Source: Piezodorus guildinii
Taxonomy: Eukaryota; Arthropoda; Insecta; Hemiptera; Pentatomidae
NCBI GenBank assembly: GCA_023052935.1
Contig: CM041292.1
Span: 202,701,799-202,765,798 of the forward strand
Direction of reading: 5' to 3'
DNA length: 64,000 nt
Both the position numbers and the translations under genes were made by a program. This document shows, one piece after another, positions 10,115 to 25,100 of this stretch (position 1 is the first letter of the stretch; every line of letters begins with the position of its first letter). The notes under the pieces were generated by a model. The model did not search any database, had not been told where the DNA came from, and saw only the letters and a program-made list of their open reading frames with translations.

Positions 10115-13100
10115 GTAATTTTTTTTTTTTATTACATTTTTTTTTTTTTTATGAACTTCTGTAGCTCAGGTAGTTCTAACACTGACACTTGTACTATGAT
10201 TCATTCGGCGCCAGTAGATTTCTATTACTCCATAGTAAAAGATGTTATACCCTCAAAAGTATAAAAAAACATAATTCCATAACTATAATTTTTAAGAAAA
10301 GGGATAACATTTTATAAAATAGTTCATTTCTTCATTTAATTTGTTGCTTTCTGAGTTTCATTCTAAGCATATTTGTTTTTAAATACCTTCTGATATGGTT
10401 AATATTCTGGAAAAACTGAAAAATCACTTCTTGGGCATGCATGTAATATCTTGATTATTTAGTTATTTATTTACCCCATTATTAATAAAATTTAGTTAAA
10501 TTAAAAATTAAACAATAAATATCCATATGCTGGCAATAAATCATTGTATGTTTAGCTGTCATTTTGATAATTACTTTTGGAGATTCTTATAAGTTTTGTG
10601 TTAATCATTTCAGAATTTAAAAAAGCCCTAGGGTTTAATAAAGTAAATGATTACTAAAAATGGCATAATTATTAAATCATTTAGATATCCCTTAGATCAT
10701 CTAATCCTAATCCAGAGTACTGTTACAACAGAACCAGTATAGGTTTTTCTAGAACTGGAAAGGGTTTCTGTTCTTTTTTATTATATTATCACTAGTGTTA
10801 ATATATTTGTGAATAAAATGTACACTAAGAAAAAAACATATGTGTTGAAGTCAATTCTTCAAGAATTAACTTTGAACATTAACAACCAGTTCAGTGATGT
10901 TGACCAAAGAACTCTCTGGGGGAATAAGTGTTTATCTCAGTTGTCACACCTAAGATCACAAAAAGTTCATGAAAACTGAAGCTACTAAGTTACAATTTCT
11001 CCATTAAACCTGAATTGATGTTTGGTAGTGAGACATTTCTCTTTCAGACATCATGAGATAATAGTTTAAGATATTTGAACAGGTGATAGTGTTCTCAGGG
11101 TGATAGTGGACCAAAAGTGGAACAAGGTATTGGGGTTTTTGAGAAAGAAGACTTAAGAAGAAATCATTTATGAAATAAAACAAGCAATCACACTTGATAT
11201 GAACTTGAAGAAATTAAATAGGTGGGAAATGTACATAACTATGAATGGATCTGCCGTAGGAAATTTACCAAAGCTTGGATGGACAGAACGAAGAAAGAAC
11301 TGGCTTAACACCTCCTAATAACCCAAAGGCTATTGTCAAGATTAGCAAGAGTGAAGGAAGTTGGTTGAGGGGAGTTAAAGATCTCCATGGTCAAAATAAT
11401 GCTATAATTTGAATCTGAAAGCGTAACATCAGGGTTATAGGTTAGGTACTGTAGGGCTTTGATGGCATCCATTTAAAGTAGATTTTGTCTTGTATGTTGG
11501 AAAGTGTGCGGTTGGACATTGTCTTTTTTTTTTTTTTTTTTTTTTTTTCCCATGGATTATCTAATGCACTGCAGCCTTATTAGGCTTATTGTGCGCCATC
11601 CATATCCGTTAATATAAGCTTTGGTGAATCTGACCAAGCTAAAGGGGTTAATCAGTTCACACAACTTTGGATCTATAATACGGTCGCTGCCAAAATGGTA
11701 AAACCGTATTCTAGCAATCTCAGGACAACTGCATACTACATGATATGCAGTTTCATCTTTCTTCTTGCAGAATCTGCAAGTAGGTGAGGCCACCAACACC
11801 ATATTATGCCTGTTAAGCTGACAGTGTCCTGTGTACAGTCCTGTCACTCTTCTCAGAGTTATCTTCTCCATTGAGAGTAGTGTACAACTTCTCTCTTCAC
11901 AGGGTCCTTCCAAGAACATCTTAGAGTGCTGCAGCTTTCCAGTATTGCCAGCAGCCGCCTTGATCAAACCTTTAGCATAGCTGAGGCTTATTCCACATAC
12001 ACAGGCTCAGGTCTAAAGAGTAACTGAGCAGAACCTCTCCTTGCGAGGCTGTCAGCTCTCTCATTGCCTAAGATGCCTGAGTGACCAAGCACCCAATAAA
12101 CTAGGACTTTATTCAGCAGGAAAAGGGTATTTAGATTTATTTTGCATTCCTCTACTAATCAGCCTGAAAGACTGAAGTATGTTTACCTAGAGAGATGGAT
12201 ATCCCTTCCCTGGATTTGTCCATTCTCCATATTCCAGCCCCTGACTGACTTCCCTTAATTGACTCTATTGCATGGTCTGTGTGAGTCAGTCCTATTAATC
12301 CCAACACTATAAAGTGGTCCGTTATATTTCTTTGCCTGAGGATCAGAATACATGGCTAGCTCCGAATCTTCTTCAATCCTTCTGAACAAGTTACCATGAC
12401 CCTGGTATACCTGAGAGTTTGATCTTGTTCCTAACAAGAAAGCCTTTAGGCTGTGCTAAATGCTTGAGTTTCTACTGCTATGTGCAATGGTATTAGGTTC
12501 AGTAGAATTTCCATTGCCACAGTTGGACAGCTCCGGTTGTCATAAGGCATGCTAATCTTTGCAACTTTCCAAGCTGAAGCATGGATTTGCCTGTAACTGC
12601 CTTGTGCCACCACACAACATCTGCATATAAGACCATAGGCCTTATTGCTGTTTTATATATCCAAAGAACCATCTTAGGTTTAAGGCCTCATGTTTTTCCA
12701 ACAGCCCCTTTGCATGCATGAAGACACTTGAGTGCTTTGGTGCAGGTTTTATCAATGTGGCTGTTCCATTTTAGTTTACTATTGAGAGTAATTCCCAAAT
12801 GCTTAACTTCACTACAGAAATTGACCTAACCTCACCAAGGTGGGGTGGTCTAATTGTTATATTTCTTCTGTTAGTGAAGATACAGAGATTGACTTTCTGA
12901 TGGTTGATGCTTAGACCATTCGTCTGACACCAGTCCCTCAGAAGTCTCATTGTCATTTTAAGCAATTCTGAGATTGTTTCCGGAAACTTGCCTTCAATTA
13001 GTACAGCGATATCATCTGCATATCCCTGTGCATATATACCTGCGGTGCTCAGTTTTGTCAACAAAGAGTCGACAACCAGACACCACAGGAGTGGAGATAG

Positions 13101-16100
13101 CACACCGCCTTGTGGACATCCTTCTCTCGGTCTCATCCACAGTCTGGAGTGTCCTAATTCAGATGTGAGCATCCCTACCTCCAGCATGGCATTGATCCAT
13201 CTGGAGGTTGGTCATCCCACACCTCTCCTTTCTAAGGCTATTGCTAGAGTACCATAAGGAGTTCGGTCAAAGGCATCCTCGATGTCAACAAAGATACCTG
13301 CCACAATTTCTCTGTTAGTCAGAGTTTTTTTGATCCTAGAGACCAAGAAATGTAAAGCAGTCTCACAGGATTTTCCAGACTGATAAGCATATTGAGCACT
13401 ATGTAGTGGTTTATCAGCCAGTATATTGTCCCTAATATGTCTCAATAATTTTTTTCAATGTTTTCATTACAAAGGATGTCAGATATATAGGTCTGTAAGC
13501 CTTAGGATGGTCATAGGACACCTTCCCAGGTTTGGGTATATATCACACTTTAGCCACGTTCCAGCTATTAGATATGTGGTTAAGTGCTAAACTGCCTCGT
13601 AATAATACAAGAAGATAGGTTCGCAGCAACTCAAAGCCCTTCTGTAGTAGAGCTGAAAAAATTCCATCAGTGTCGGCTGCTTTGAAAGGGGCAAATGATG
13701 ATAACTGCCCACTCCAATTTCCCAGAATTAACTATTCTGTTGGCTTCATTGCTTCTGTAATAATAGTTTGTCTTTCATAGGTGGGATTAATTGGTTCCTC
13801 ATCCATTAGATCGCAGCCAGGGAAGTGCGCTCTTGCCAGTGCCTTCAGGATGCCGATCTCTGAGTCGGTATGGCCCACCTCCACACTGATGGTACCCATA
13901 GCTCTCTGGCCCGGCCTCTTGGATAGGATTCTGTTTACTCTAAAAGCAGAGGATGTGTCATAACAAAAATTCCTCCATGCCCCTCTCTAAGCTTTCCTAA
14001 TGGCTTTGTTGTAATCAGTCTGTGCTTGCTTGTAAGCATCCCAACTACCTGTACTTTTGGCTTTGTTGAAGAGTTTCATAGTTAAAGCTCTCAATTTGCC
14101 AAGTTCACTGTTCCACCAGGTAACGTTCCTGTTGGATTTGGCTGTACACACACTGTTATTGTCTATGTAGGACTTCATTATTGCCTCAGTAAGTGATACA
14201 TTGAGGCAATCCAATTGCCATTTGTCTCTAATTGATTTGGGACACAGTGAGATTGATTTGGCTACAGTAGGAATTCCAGTCAGTAAGTTTGGGGTTCCTG
14301 TACACCGACTCAAACATGTCATTAACATTTATATCAAATCTGATATATTTATGATCTGAACATGTCTCCTCACAAGAAACATGCCAGTCCTTAATGAAAT
14401 CATGAGCATAATTGGTGCTTAGTGTGATATCAATGACCTCTGATCTGTTTTTGTTTACGAAGGTGGCAGTATTGCCCTTATTGTGGATTTTAAGATCTTG
14501 CTTAAAATAAACTCTCCTCTATGGTAGTTATTTGTACTGCCCCAGAGTCTGTGATGGGCGTTGACGTCCAATGATGCTATCAGGGCACCTTCGCCTTCCA
14601 TAACTTGTGATTAGACTTCTGAATGCCTCTGTGGGGATGTCCTCTTCATAAGGAAGATACACAGAACAAACTGTGATCTCCCTTCTGTTGTTGCCCCCGA
14701 GGAGGGTCACTTTAGCTGCTGCTAGATCTCTGCAACAATATTACCACAGGGGTAGCATCTTAAGGTTATTATACAGTATGCAGGTCCTGGAGCTTATGGA
14801 CATAGCTCTTACCCAGTCTCTGTCCTGGTTGTCACAGACCACCACACATCCACCCATCTTATGGCTGAAACCACTAAACTCAGCCTGGGTGCCACCTGGG
14901 GATGATTGTGATCTTGCTCCCTCCGGCAGCCAGAGTGTAAGAAATGACATTAGGAGCCACACTTCTGGCTCTCTTTGCCATACGCGCAGAGGTTCCAGGT
15001 GAGGTCCTTGGTCTCTTCCAGGAACCGCCTTACTCCGGTGTACTTTAGCATTCGGCAGGTCATTTTGAGTACCCGCCCGGCCATGCAAGGATGATGATGA
15101 ATCCTCCAAGGCCATCATCTCCAACAACTCCTCCACCTCCACTTCCTCCTTGCTATCTGAAAAAGTTTTAATTGTAAGTGACATATTGTTCCCACTAGTA
15201 TTGGGCAAATACACTCCAGGTACGACCCCCTCTCCCTGCAGCGGGCATTAAGGTTACAATGGGGTGCGCCAGGTGTCCCAAGTGGATCGATAAAAAAGAC
15301 AGTTTTTTTTATACACACTCTGCCATTCAGCCTCAGCTCGAGTGCCCACAAGCATATGTTGTACACGAGTCCCATCGTACTCCCCGGGGAGCACCACGAG
15401 GAGGTGACAGTAGGCGTTGATGGGGATAGAGAGGACTTTAAGTGGTACAAGTAAACATTGTCTTAAAATATCAATACATTCTGTACATCAGAAGCCTTTC
15501 CTTTTTATTAAAAACAGAATCAATAAGACATCTTCCAGAACAAATTACATCTTAAAACTTCCAACATACAGACAATTTTTTCTTTTTTCTCACTGCTTTG
15601 CAACCAATAATACAGTCTTGCCTTGATCATCCTGATGTTTTAGGGGTGATCAGAGAATGACTTAGGTCAGTATTAATAAAGTATCAATACAAATTTCTGT
15701 TCTAATATGGAAGATAATTCTATTTTATAAATAGACCATTATGGATGTATGTGTGGTAAAGATGTGGAGGACCATGACTAATACGGGAAGACAAGGTGGA
15801 AAGGGATTTAGATGGCAGTATTTGGTTGAGAGTTTGGTTGGTATATATTTGTTAATTCTTATGTTACTTGTACCACTTTATGTAATTGCAGGGAAGTTAA
15901 TTCATTTAATGAAATATTCTATAAAATGTCTTCTTCTTTATCTTGCTCACCATGCCATCTCTCTATGCAGCTACTCTTCCCGGTCTTTGCTTAACAACTT
16001 CATTTGATTGAGGGATTTTGCTCTTATATCTCCATTCCTATGCTTATATTACAGATCAGAAACTCTGAAAAACCCTCGTGGTTTCTTCCCAGTAGGTCAA

Positions 16101-19100
16101 GCCTCTAATATTTTAATAGTATCCTTGTCCTCACCCATGCAGCTGATATGCCCAAACCACTTGAGTTGCCTGTTCTCTAGTGTTTTTGAGGTCAGGTACT
16201 CCTAGCTGCTCTCTTATGCTTTCATTGTTGATGCAATTAGTTTTTCCCACCTGTTATATCTCTAAGCACATGTGAGGATATTGATTATCGATACATATGT
16301 GGTAAAGGTTATTAGAATTAGAATTTATGTTATCTCATTGTTATTAAAATACTCAACCCAAATATTATGATCTTTAATTCTCAAATATTACTGACTTAAT
16401 ATTGGCGACGAGGACAGTTGATTTACACTTTTAAAACTCGCTATGTCCGAACAACTTACTTCTTCCCATTCTACTAGTGCTCGCTATAATTTCAACTTCG
16501 ATTCCGCTATGAGGACAATGTCATGTGCATATATTGGCTCTGGATGAGAGCTGCTCTCATATTTTCCGAACAAAGTCCAGACGATCCAGAACTTACAGAT
16601 TTTATACGTTTCATTTTTAAAATTAAACTAACTCCACTTCGGCCAACTCCTTCCCACCACCAATCCCTGCGGGTAAAACTACCTCCTGAACACCCTCAGA
16701 AAATCACACCCCGTCCTATTGTTCAGCCGAAACCCTTACCTGAAGTTTCACAGAGGACTGAACATCCTCGTACCCCGCGCCTAATCCAGTCTCCTGTCAA
16801 TACCACTGACCACATAACTTATTCTTCTCATATTCCTTATCCGCACCCTTTTCCCAACCAAGATCTATCTAGCATATATACCATCCTGAACTCCTTTCTC
16901 TCAGATCTTGCAGAAACCATCAAACCTCTTGTCACCCTTCTCACTAGACTCCTTTCCGAAATACCATTTAATCTCCCACGATGAATGTAAAGCCCTTAAC
17001 TATAGTATTGTGGAATGCTAATGGCCTACATAACCACCGTGACGAACTCGACGTATTTCTACATGACAAACAGATAGACGTAGCATTACTGACTGAAACC
17101 CACTTCACTAAACGATCAAAGTTCTACTTACCTGACTACATCACTTATAGATCAGACCACCCTGACAACACTGCCCATGCCGGATCATGCATCCTAATCC
17201 ATAAATCCCTATCCCATTCCCTTATTCCATCTACTCCAACTGACACCATACAATCAACCTCTATAATCATTTCAACTCGTCCTTTCCATGTAACCCTTTC
17301 AGCTGTATACTGTCCTCCCAATAAACCTCTTTCCTATAAGCTACTCGATACCCTATTTCGATCACTAGGACCGCGCTTCATTGCTGGAGGAGACTATAAC
17401 GCCAAACACCAGCGATGGGGTTGTCGTGCATCCAATCCCCGTGGCAATATCCTCTCAAGCGTCTCAATATCCAACTGTTATACTATCCTCTCACCCATGA
17501 ACCCCACTTACTGGCCTACATCTCTCCGAAAAAGTCCTGATATCCTCGATATATTTGTCTCTTCTCAGATATCCTTCTCCCAAACTATGATCGAAGCCCT
17601 GAATGATCTTTCATCAGATCACAGTCCAGTTCTGCTATCCTTGCATTCGAGCTATGTTCCTAAACCCCCAATCAACTCATTAATTACAGGACGTGTGGAC
17701 TGGGACGGATTCCGATGCGACTTGGAGAATACATTGGATCTAAAAATTCCCCTCAAGACTAGACATGACATTGATAAAGCTGTAGGAATACTGACAGACT
17801 CAATAACTAACAGTATAAAAGATAACACTTCATCCACATTCAACATCAATACTACTCAACAGACTGTACTGCCACAGCACATTCGTATCTTATTAAGAGA
17901 AAAACGCAGAGCAAGATCGAAGTGGCATAGGACAAGATATCCTTCAGATAAAACTAATTATACAAAATTGACCAACAAACTAAAATCAGAACTCAGTAAA
18001 TTCAAAACTCAAACATTACTTAACATGACTGAAAACCTCACTACCACTGATAATTCACTGTGGACGACCACTAAAAAACTCCTAAAGTTCAAAGATTTTA
18101 ATCATCCCCTCCTAAATGAATCACAATCCTGGACAAGATCAGACGACGAAAAATCCCGGACGTTCGCAGAACATCTCTCTAAAATATATAACCCTCATCC
18201 TGATATCCTTAATCCTCATCACCTCGAATGTATTGCAGCAGAACTGGATATTCCTCTCCAAATGAATCTTCCCCCTAAAGCGTTCCATCCATCCGAAATA
18301 TCGAACATCATCCAGAGTTTACCATCCCGCAAAGCCCCTGGACATGACCTCATAACTTCCCGTATCCTAAAACTACTTCCTCGAAAAGCCATCCTATATC
18401 TTACTTACATCTGTAATGCCGTTCTCCGCTCCACATATTTTCCCGCTTCCTGGAAATTATCCATCATTAAAATGATCCCCAAACCCAAAAAGCCTCCAGA
18501 ATACCCTTCCTCCTACCGCCCCATCTCTCTCATATGCATCATGGGTAAAATCCTTGAAAAACTTCTGCTTAAACGCATATATCCCATCCTTGATTCCAAT
18601 CACATTATCCCAGATCATCAGTTTGGTTTCCGAACATCTCACTCCACTATCCAGCAATGCCATCGTGTGGTGGACGTTGTCTCGTCTTCATTGGAGCGCG
18701 GATTGTACTGCACGGGAGTCTTCCTTGATGTAGAACAGGCCTTTGACCGAGTGTGGCACCCGGGACTGCTTTACAAACTCCGTAAATTCCTCCCACCTAC
18801 ATACTTCCTTATTATCCAGTCCTATCTCACAGACAGGTCCTTCAAAGTAAATCATAACCGTTCCTGTTCATCCCTTTTTAATCAGTATGCAGGTGTTCCT
18901 CAAGGCAGTATTCTAGGACCCATCCTTTACACAGTTTATACAGCTGATATCCAATCCCATCCTAGCACTTTCCTTTCTACCTATGCTGATGACACATGTG
19001 TGTTATCAGTCAACAACGATCCAACTATTGCCTCCCAAACTCTTCAATCACACATCAAAGACCTTGAAGTATGGTGTCAGAACTGGAGAATAAAAATAAA

Positions 19101-22100
19101 TTCCAATAAATCCCACCAAATCACCTTTACCCTTCGTCGTAAACCTATGACATCCTGCCCAACAGTATCCTTCAATAACACTCCTCTTGTCCCGGTTGAA
19201 CAGATCCGATACCTAGGACTGCACCTGGACAAACGTCTTACTTGGAACCCTCATACAAGACTGAAAAGACAAGAAACTGCCCGACGTTTTCGACTCCTTC
19301 AACACTTACTAGACAAACGCTCTAACCTTCCACTTAAGTACAAAAGGCTCATCTATATGACTATCATCAGACCGATATGGACTTGGGGCTCTACTAAACC
19401 ATCAAATTCTTCCCGTCTCCAATCCTTGCAATCAAAAATCCTTCGAAAAATCCTCAACGCTCCTTATTTTGTCACAAATAAACTCATCCATAAAGACCTT
19501 AACGTTCCCTATGTTGCTGACTTGGCGCGAACCAGGTACCACTCCTTTCATGGCAAACTCCATTCCCACTCTAATCCACTTGTTTCAATCCTTGCTTCCT
19601 CTACAATCCCCGATAATCCTCCGAGGCGTCTGAAAAGAAGATGGCCACGAGACCTTCTAGTTTAACATAGTCTTTGGGGAGCTGCCAATGGGTAGTATCC
19701 CCACTTGTGGATCCATGCCATTTTTATCTTGTATCTCATTTACTAGATGTATATCATTATACAGTTGTAAATAGCAATAAATCTATCTATCTAAAATTAA
19801 ACTATCTTCATGTCTAGCTCCTATCGCAATAGAAAAGTTTCTGATTCTGTGCCATTTATCCTTACCACTCCAATGGCTGCTCCTTGGTGGGTTGATTTCA
19901 TAGGCTCAATAAAATCTACAGGCACACCCTTGGCAGCTAATGCATTACAGATTTCCTTTCTTGGAACTAAATCAAATGCTACCCTAAGATCAAGGAATGA
20001 CAGGTACAGGTTTTGTTTCTGTCCCAGACTTCTTCAGTAATGGTTTTAAGACATCTTTGGGTCCTGAGTCAGTCGGCCTGAACAGAAACCAGCCAGTTCA
20101 TATTCTAGTTGCCCTTCCACTGTCTGCCGGGGTTTATTTTTAAAAATAATGGTATGCAATGTATAGACCACAAAAATCAGACTAATGGATCTAAAATTAA
20201 TTCAACCCGTTGAACATACTTTTTTTGTAAATTTGGAAAGTTATTCACAGTCCTGTCACATTCACAATTCTCTTTCTGTCCTCTACTTTCTGAAACAGCT
20301 TTTGAAGTGCTTTAAGGAGTTCTTGTCCGTCATATTTAAAATATTCTGGTGTATACCATCTCTTCCTGATGTTTTTCCTATTTTTAGAGTCTGGATTTCC
20401 TGTTCTATCTTTTTTTCATTGATCACCTCTAAGGTTTCTGTAGTAGAGGGCTCTCGTTCTTGACAGTGGCCTGTTTTTGGATTTCTGAGAATTGTTTCTG
20501 AAATTGTTCTTTTCATCTGTTTAGGATCTTTTTACTTTCACTTATCTATATATGAAATATATAGTAAGGGAAAGTATTGCGATTGTGAAAATTTTCGAAT
20601 TCCAGTTTTTGACGGAAATACATGTTTTAGGGTCTCCTGAGTCCAAATGACCAAGTCCCGCAAAAAGGTCTGTGTGTGTGGTAACTACCAGGCGAAAACT
20701 AAAAGTGCTATGAAACTGAAATTTCATATTTGAGACAACTATACGCCCGAGATGTTACAGAATCTTTTTCATCAAAATCGGCTAACCAGAAGAGCTACTT
20801 TATACCATGCATTTTGCACCTTTTTACGATTTTCTCAAAAACGGCTCTAATGATTTTGATTTAACTCCCTTTAATATCGATGTAAAATTTAATGGGCTTT
20901 AATATGATGTAGGTTTCATTCTGATTGAAATTGTTTGACAGGAATTAATGCCGATATATTAAATTTTCTTCCTCTAAAGTACCTTCAATTTTATAGATAC
21001 CATAAAAATAACCATATAATCTTGTTATCAACGATAAAAAACAGGTAAATATATAAGTTGAACGAATTTGATATCCAACTAAAGGAGAAAACTGAAAAAA
21101 AAACATTTTTTAATTTAATTTTTTGTTTTTGAGCATAAGAACGGTAATATACATGTATAATATATCGTTGGAAAGCTAAAGATTTTAGAACAAATATTAT
21201 TTTATATAGAGAATTGTAAAAGTTGATAAAGAGTGATGAAATGCGATAAAACTAACTGATTGTTTTAGATAATAATATAATCGATTTTTTAATAAAACAC
21301 ATGTTTCTGTAGAAATTTAATTTAAATAATTCTTTAAAAATTTATTTTTATCTATCTCTAAATGTATTTAAAAATTCTTAAATTGATATAAATAACGGAG
21401 GTAAGGGAAAGTCGTGTGTTGCGTGCACCAGATTTTTTTGTCTGTAAGCACAGATCCATTGCCACCTATTATGTTTCTGACGGGCTTGTTTTGCTTTCCT
21501 CTTTAACATTTAATTTTTGGCCAAAATGTTTTGATGTATTCTCGTTCAACCTTTTACCAAAATTCTCTCATCAGTGTTTTTTGTCCAGTCTAACGGCTAC
21601 CTTACATTCATTCCTTGTTGTTCAGTAAATTTGTAGCTTCTCATTGTTCCTATCTTGGAGGTATGCTTTCCAGGCAACCTTCTTCCGAGCAACTATTCGC
21701 CGTACGTCATCGATCCACCAATCACTCAGCTTATCCTCATGTTATTTTGATGCTTTGATAATGTTATTTGAATATATGTTATATTATTATAAATATAGTT
21801 TTGATGTTGTTAAACTTGTTGATATCAAGTTTAAGAAGCCTACTTAATAAAAATTGCGTTTATTATTATGTTGCAGATGTAGCAGATCAAGACCTTGAGT
21901 CTGTTGTTAGCATTCCAGTCGCGGAAAATTCTGAGATGGGTGGTGCTATTGTTTCCCATAACTTACCCCAAAACCATCTTTCTACAAACATCGTTTTTGA
22001 TGAAGGATTACCTGCAGCTCATTCAGTAAGCTTTTATTGTTCAGTATTATGTTATGCTATTCAATTAGTTATAAGATTGATCATCTTTAAGCTCCAATTT

Positions 22101-25100
22101 ATCGGGTTGTGTCACATGAAATGTCCATTTTCAAGGTAAAGGAGTTTTATTAAAAATACGATATGAAAACAAGATAATTTTATTGGAAGTATATACCTTC
22201 TTTTTCTATACATTTTTCCCAATGTGACACCAACTTTTTTATCTCCGAACTGAAAAACTCTGAGCTTTGAAGTGAAACAAAATCTGAAAACGCACTTTTC
22301 ACTTGATCATCATTTTCAAAAAGTTTTCCTTTGATGAAGTTGTCTAAATTCCTGAACAGGTGGTAATTTGTTGGAATATGGTGGGTACGGAAGAACTTCG
22401 TAGCCCAGTTCTTTCAATTTTTGCACAGTATGTTTTGAAATGGGGTCTTGCTGCCGCTCAGTGAGATCATGAGGTACCCATGTATCGAGCATTTTTACTT
22501 TCCCAATACACTTTAAATGTCTGAAAACGGTAGATGCACTTGCATTTAGTTGTGCTGAGAGTCCTTTAACTGTTTGGTAGGGGTTTCCTTCTACTGTATG
22601 TTTGAGGACATACCGAACTCGAAAATCGCGTGTTCCATGTTCATATTTGGAGGTATACTAAAAAGTGGGTAATTGATTGGGAAGCTAATGTTAATAATAA
22701 AAGGTAGAGGATTAGTAACTGTTTACTTTAAATATGTAAACATTCGGAAGAAAACAACAGAGACCTGCAAAATCCTTTATGTATTTCAGAAACTATAAAA
22801 ACGGACATTTCATGTGTAACAACCCAATAATTTTATTATTTGCTACTTTTATTAATTTTCTCGAAATATCACCATTATTATTTGTTGCTGTTTACTTTCT
22901 ATACTTCTTATGCTGTTATATTAGTTTTTTAGATTTCATGATGTTTTGTGTTTTAAGTGTATGGATAAATTTGAATTAGTAAGCCTGCCAAGAGCAGATA
23001 CTGAGTGCTTTAGGGAACACAATTAGTTATAGGAAGGAGAATGCATTAAACAAATAGAATAAATTGAATTAATGAATTTCATTATTTTTCTGTTATAACT
23101 ATTGTTTCATGATTATTTTCCATTTTATAGTACCTTGGGCGTGATCTTGAAGAAATTGGTGGCAGGTTAATATTCACCGAACTCTCGACGGTTGTGATAC
23201 CTTTACTCCCTGTCTCTTATGGAACTTTGCTTCCTGGACAGACATTTCCCTGACTGTCCGGGATCATGGTAGAAGTGCGCTCTTAAAGAAGTGTGTGGGA
23301 GGTGACCACACTTTTGGCTGTATTTCGGCAAGGTTAGTATTCAAGTTTTCAGGAAAACCATTATTATCTGCCATTATTTCTTAAACATTTTTTATTTACA
23401 CATTTAAGTTAGTTTACTGGAAGGAATTAGTCAAGGTCCAGAGTAAGTTTTACTCCGTATACATCTTCATCACTGTTCTTACTATTATATGGTGGTATTT
23501 CATGAATAGAACTATACATTTTTTTTTTTATCTTCTTCTTTAGCTTCTCCTATAGTGCCGTATCAGCGTAGGGGAGCGTTTAACCACCGGATCCAATCCT
23601 CTCTATCTCAGCTAGGTTCCTGGCCTGGCGAAGATCCTTCCCTCTTCCTCTGCAAAGTTTGTCGACGTACTCCAGGTAGGACATCCTTGGTCGCCCCTGA
23701 GGCCTCCTCCCATCTGGCACGTAATCCATGGTTTTTAGGGGTCTCTGTGTTCCTCCATTCTAATGACGTGGCCGGACCACTTAAACTGACGGGTTTGCAG
23801 AGTTTCCTTTAATGGCGCAACCTACAGTTCCCGGCGTATCCGTTCATTCCTGACACGATCTCTTCTTGTCTTCCCGCTGTTCTTCGCAGGAACTTTATTT
23901 CAGCAGCTGTGACTCTGCTCTCCTGCCGGTCCGTCAATATCCAGCTTTCAGCTCCATACAGAGTATGGGCAAATATACTGATTTAAAGATATGGAGCTTA
24001 ACACCTCTACTCACCTCTCGCTTCCCTATTACAGTGTTGATCTGATAGTAGTCTGCATTTCCTTTCCTAATTTTTTTTATCTTGTATCATTATTATGTTA
24101 TTTTTATCATATGTTAAATTTCATTAATTCTTTGTATGATAGTACTACTAAAAGTTTAGTCATTGTTGTAAGACCCTGTCCATAAATACGGTACGACTTT
24201 CCATTCTACCTACATTTCCTTCGTATTTTCCATCCTACCTACCCTCATCTACCGAATAGTACCTAGTTTCCGTTCGCCCACCATGCGGTACATATCTCCA
24301 CTCTACTTCATATTTTTATGTCATGTAAATATTGATATCTTTGTACATTTTCTTTAGTCAGTTTTTTTTTCTGTCTAGCACCGATGTTCTCTAGCTCAAT
24401 AGTTGATATAATATTGTATTTAATGTTATTGAGATTGTATTTCTTTTGTATCTTTTTAGCCCTAATGATGACCCACAAAGAGGGGTCGAAATGTTGGCAA
24501 ACAATAAATAGTTGAAACTATTTAGTTGTCTCATTTAATGACCGTCATCCGGTCAAACGGTCAACTAATTATATCCACTACTAGCTGTTTCTCACGACTT
24601 CGTCAGCGTCACTTTCTGTTATCATGATCGCTATTAAGACGTTTTTAAAAGAATGTATTGGGTTGTCCGGAAAGTTCGTGAGAAATTTGGACAATAATTA
24701 AAATTGATCTACTTAAGCTGTTTTAAAATTTATTTATTTAATCTACAAAATATTTACCACCGTTAGCGATTACCTTTCCCAACGGCTTGAAAGGTCCATT
24801 AACCTTTTTTTTCCAAAAATCACTGTCCTAACTCCTGAAGAACAATAAAAGGTCCGTTTTGAAGTCATCTTCTAAAGAGTAGGAATTACCCTTGTAGACA
24901 ATTTTTGAGGGAACGGAAAAGATGAAAATCCGAAGGAGCAATGTCAGGAGAGTACGGCGGGTGAGGTAAAACCTCCCATCTGAAGCTTCATAACTTTTGT
25001 CCTTAAAGGCACATGGGGCCTAGCGTTGTCTTGGTGGAATAGCACTCCTTTCCGATTCTCCAACTCTGCCCGTTTCTCTATAATTGCTGCCTTCAATCGA

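Larger units (their letters stand above)
16430..19796 (+). mobile_element. Jockey-clade LINE with intact ORF2
   Basis: A 5' leader, an ORF1 remnant (16523-16984), ORF2 (16981-19665) and a 3' UTR ending CAATAAATCTATCTATCTAA near 19790. The stop-start overlap ATGA at 16981-16984 couples the ORFs. The longest uninterrupted reading frame in the window, so a recent arrival in cereblon intron 1. Truncated relatives lie at 28846-29023, 31532-32440 and 54555-54993. Confidence 0.85.

Noticed and set aside
15741..16205. Two adjacent plus-strand ORFs with hydrophobic stretches.
   Set aside because: The second overlaps an antisense RTE fragment; the first has no homology or gene context.
16400..16420. 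TTGGCGACGAGGAC resembles a primer-binding-site region of Gypsy-type LTR retrotransposons.
   Set aside because: No flanking LTR pair, no gag-pol frame, and the following sequence leads into a Jockey ORF1/ORF2.
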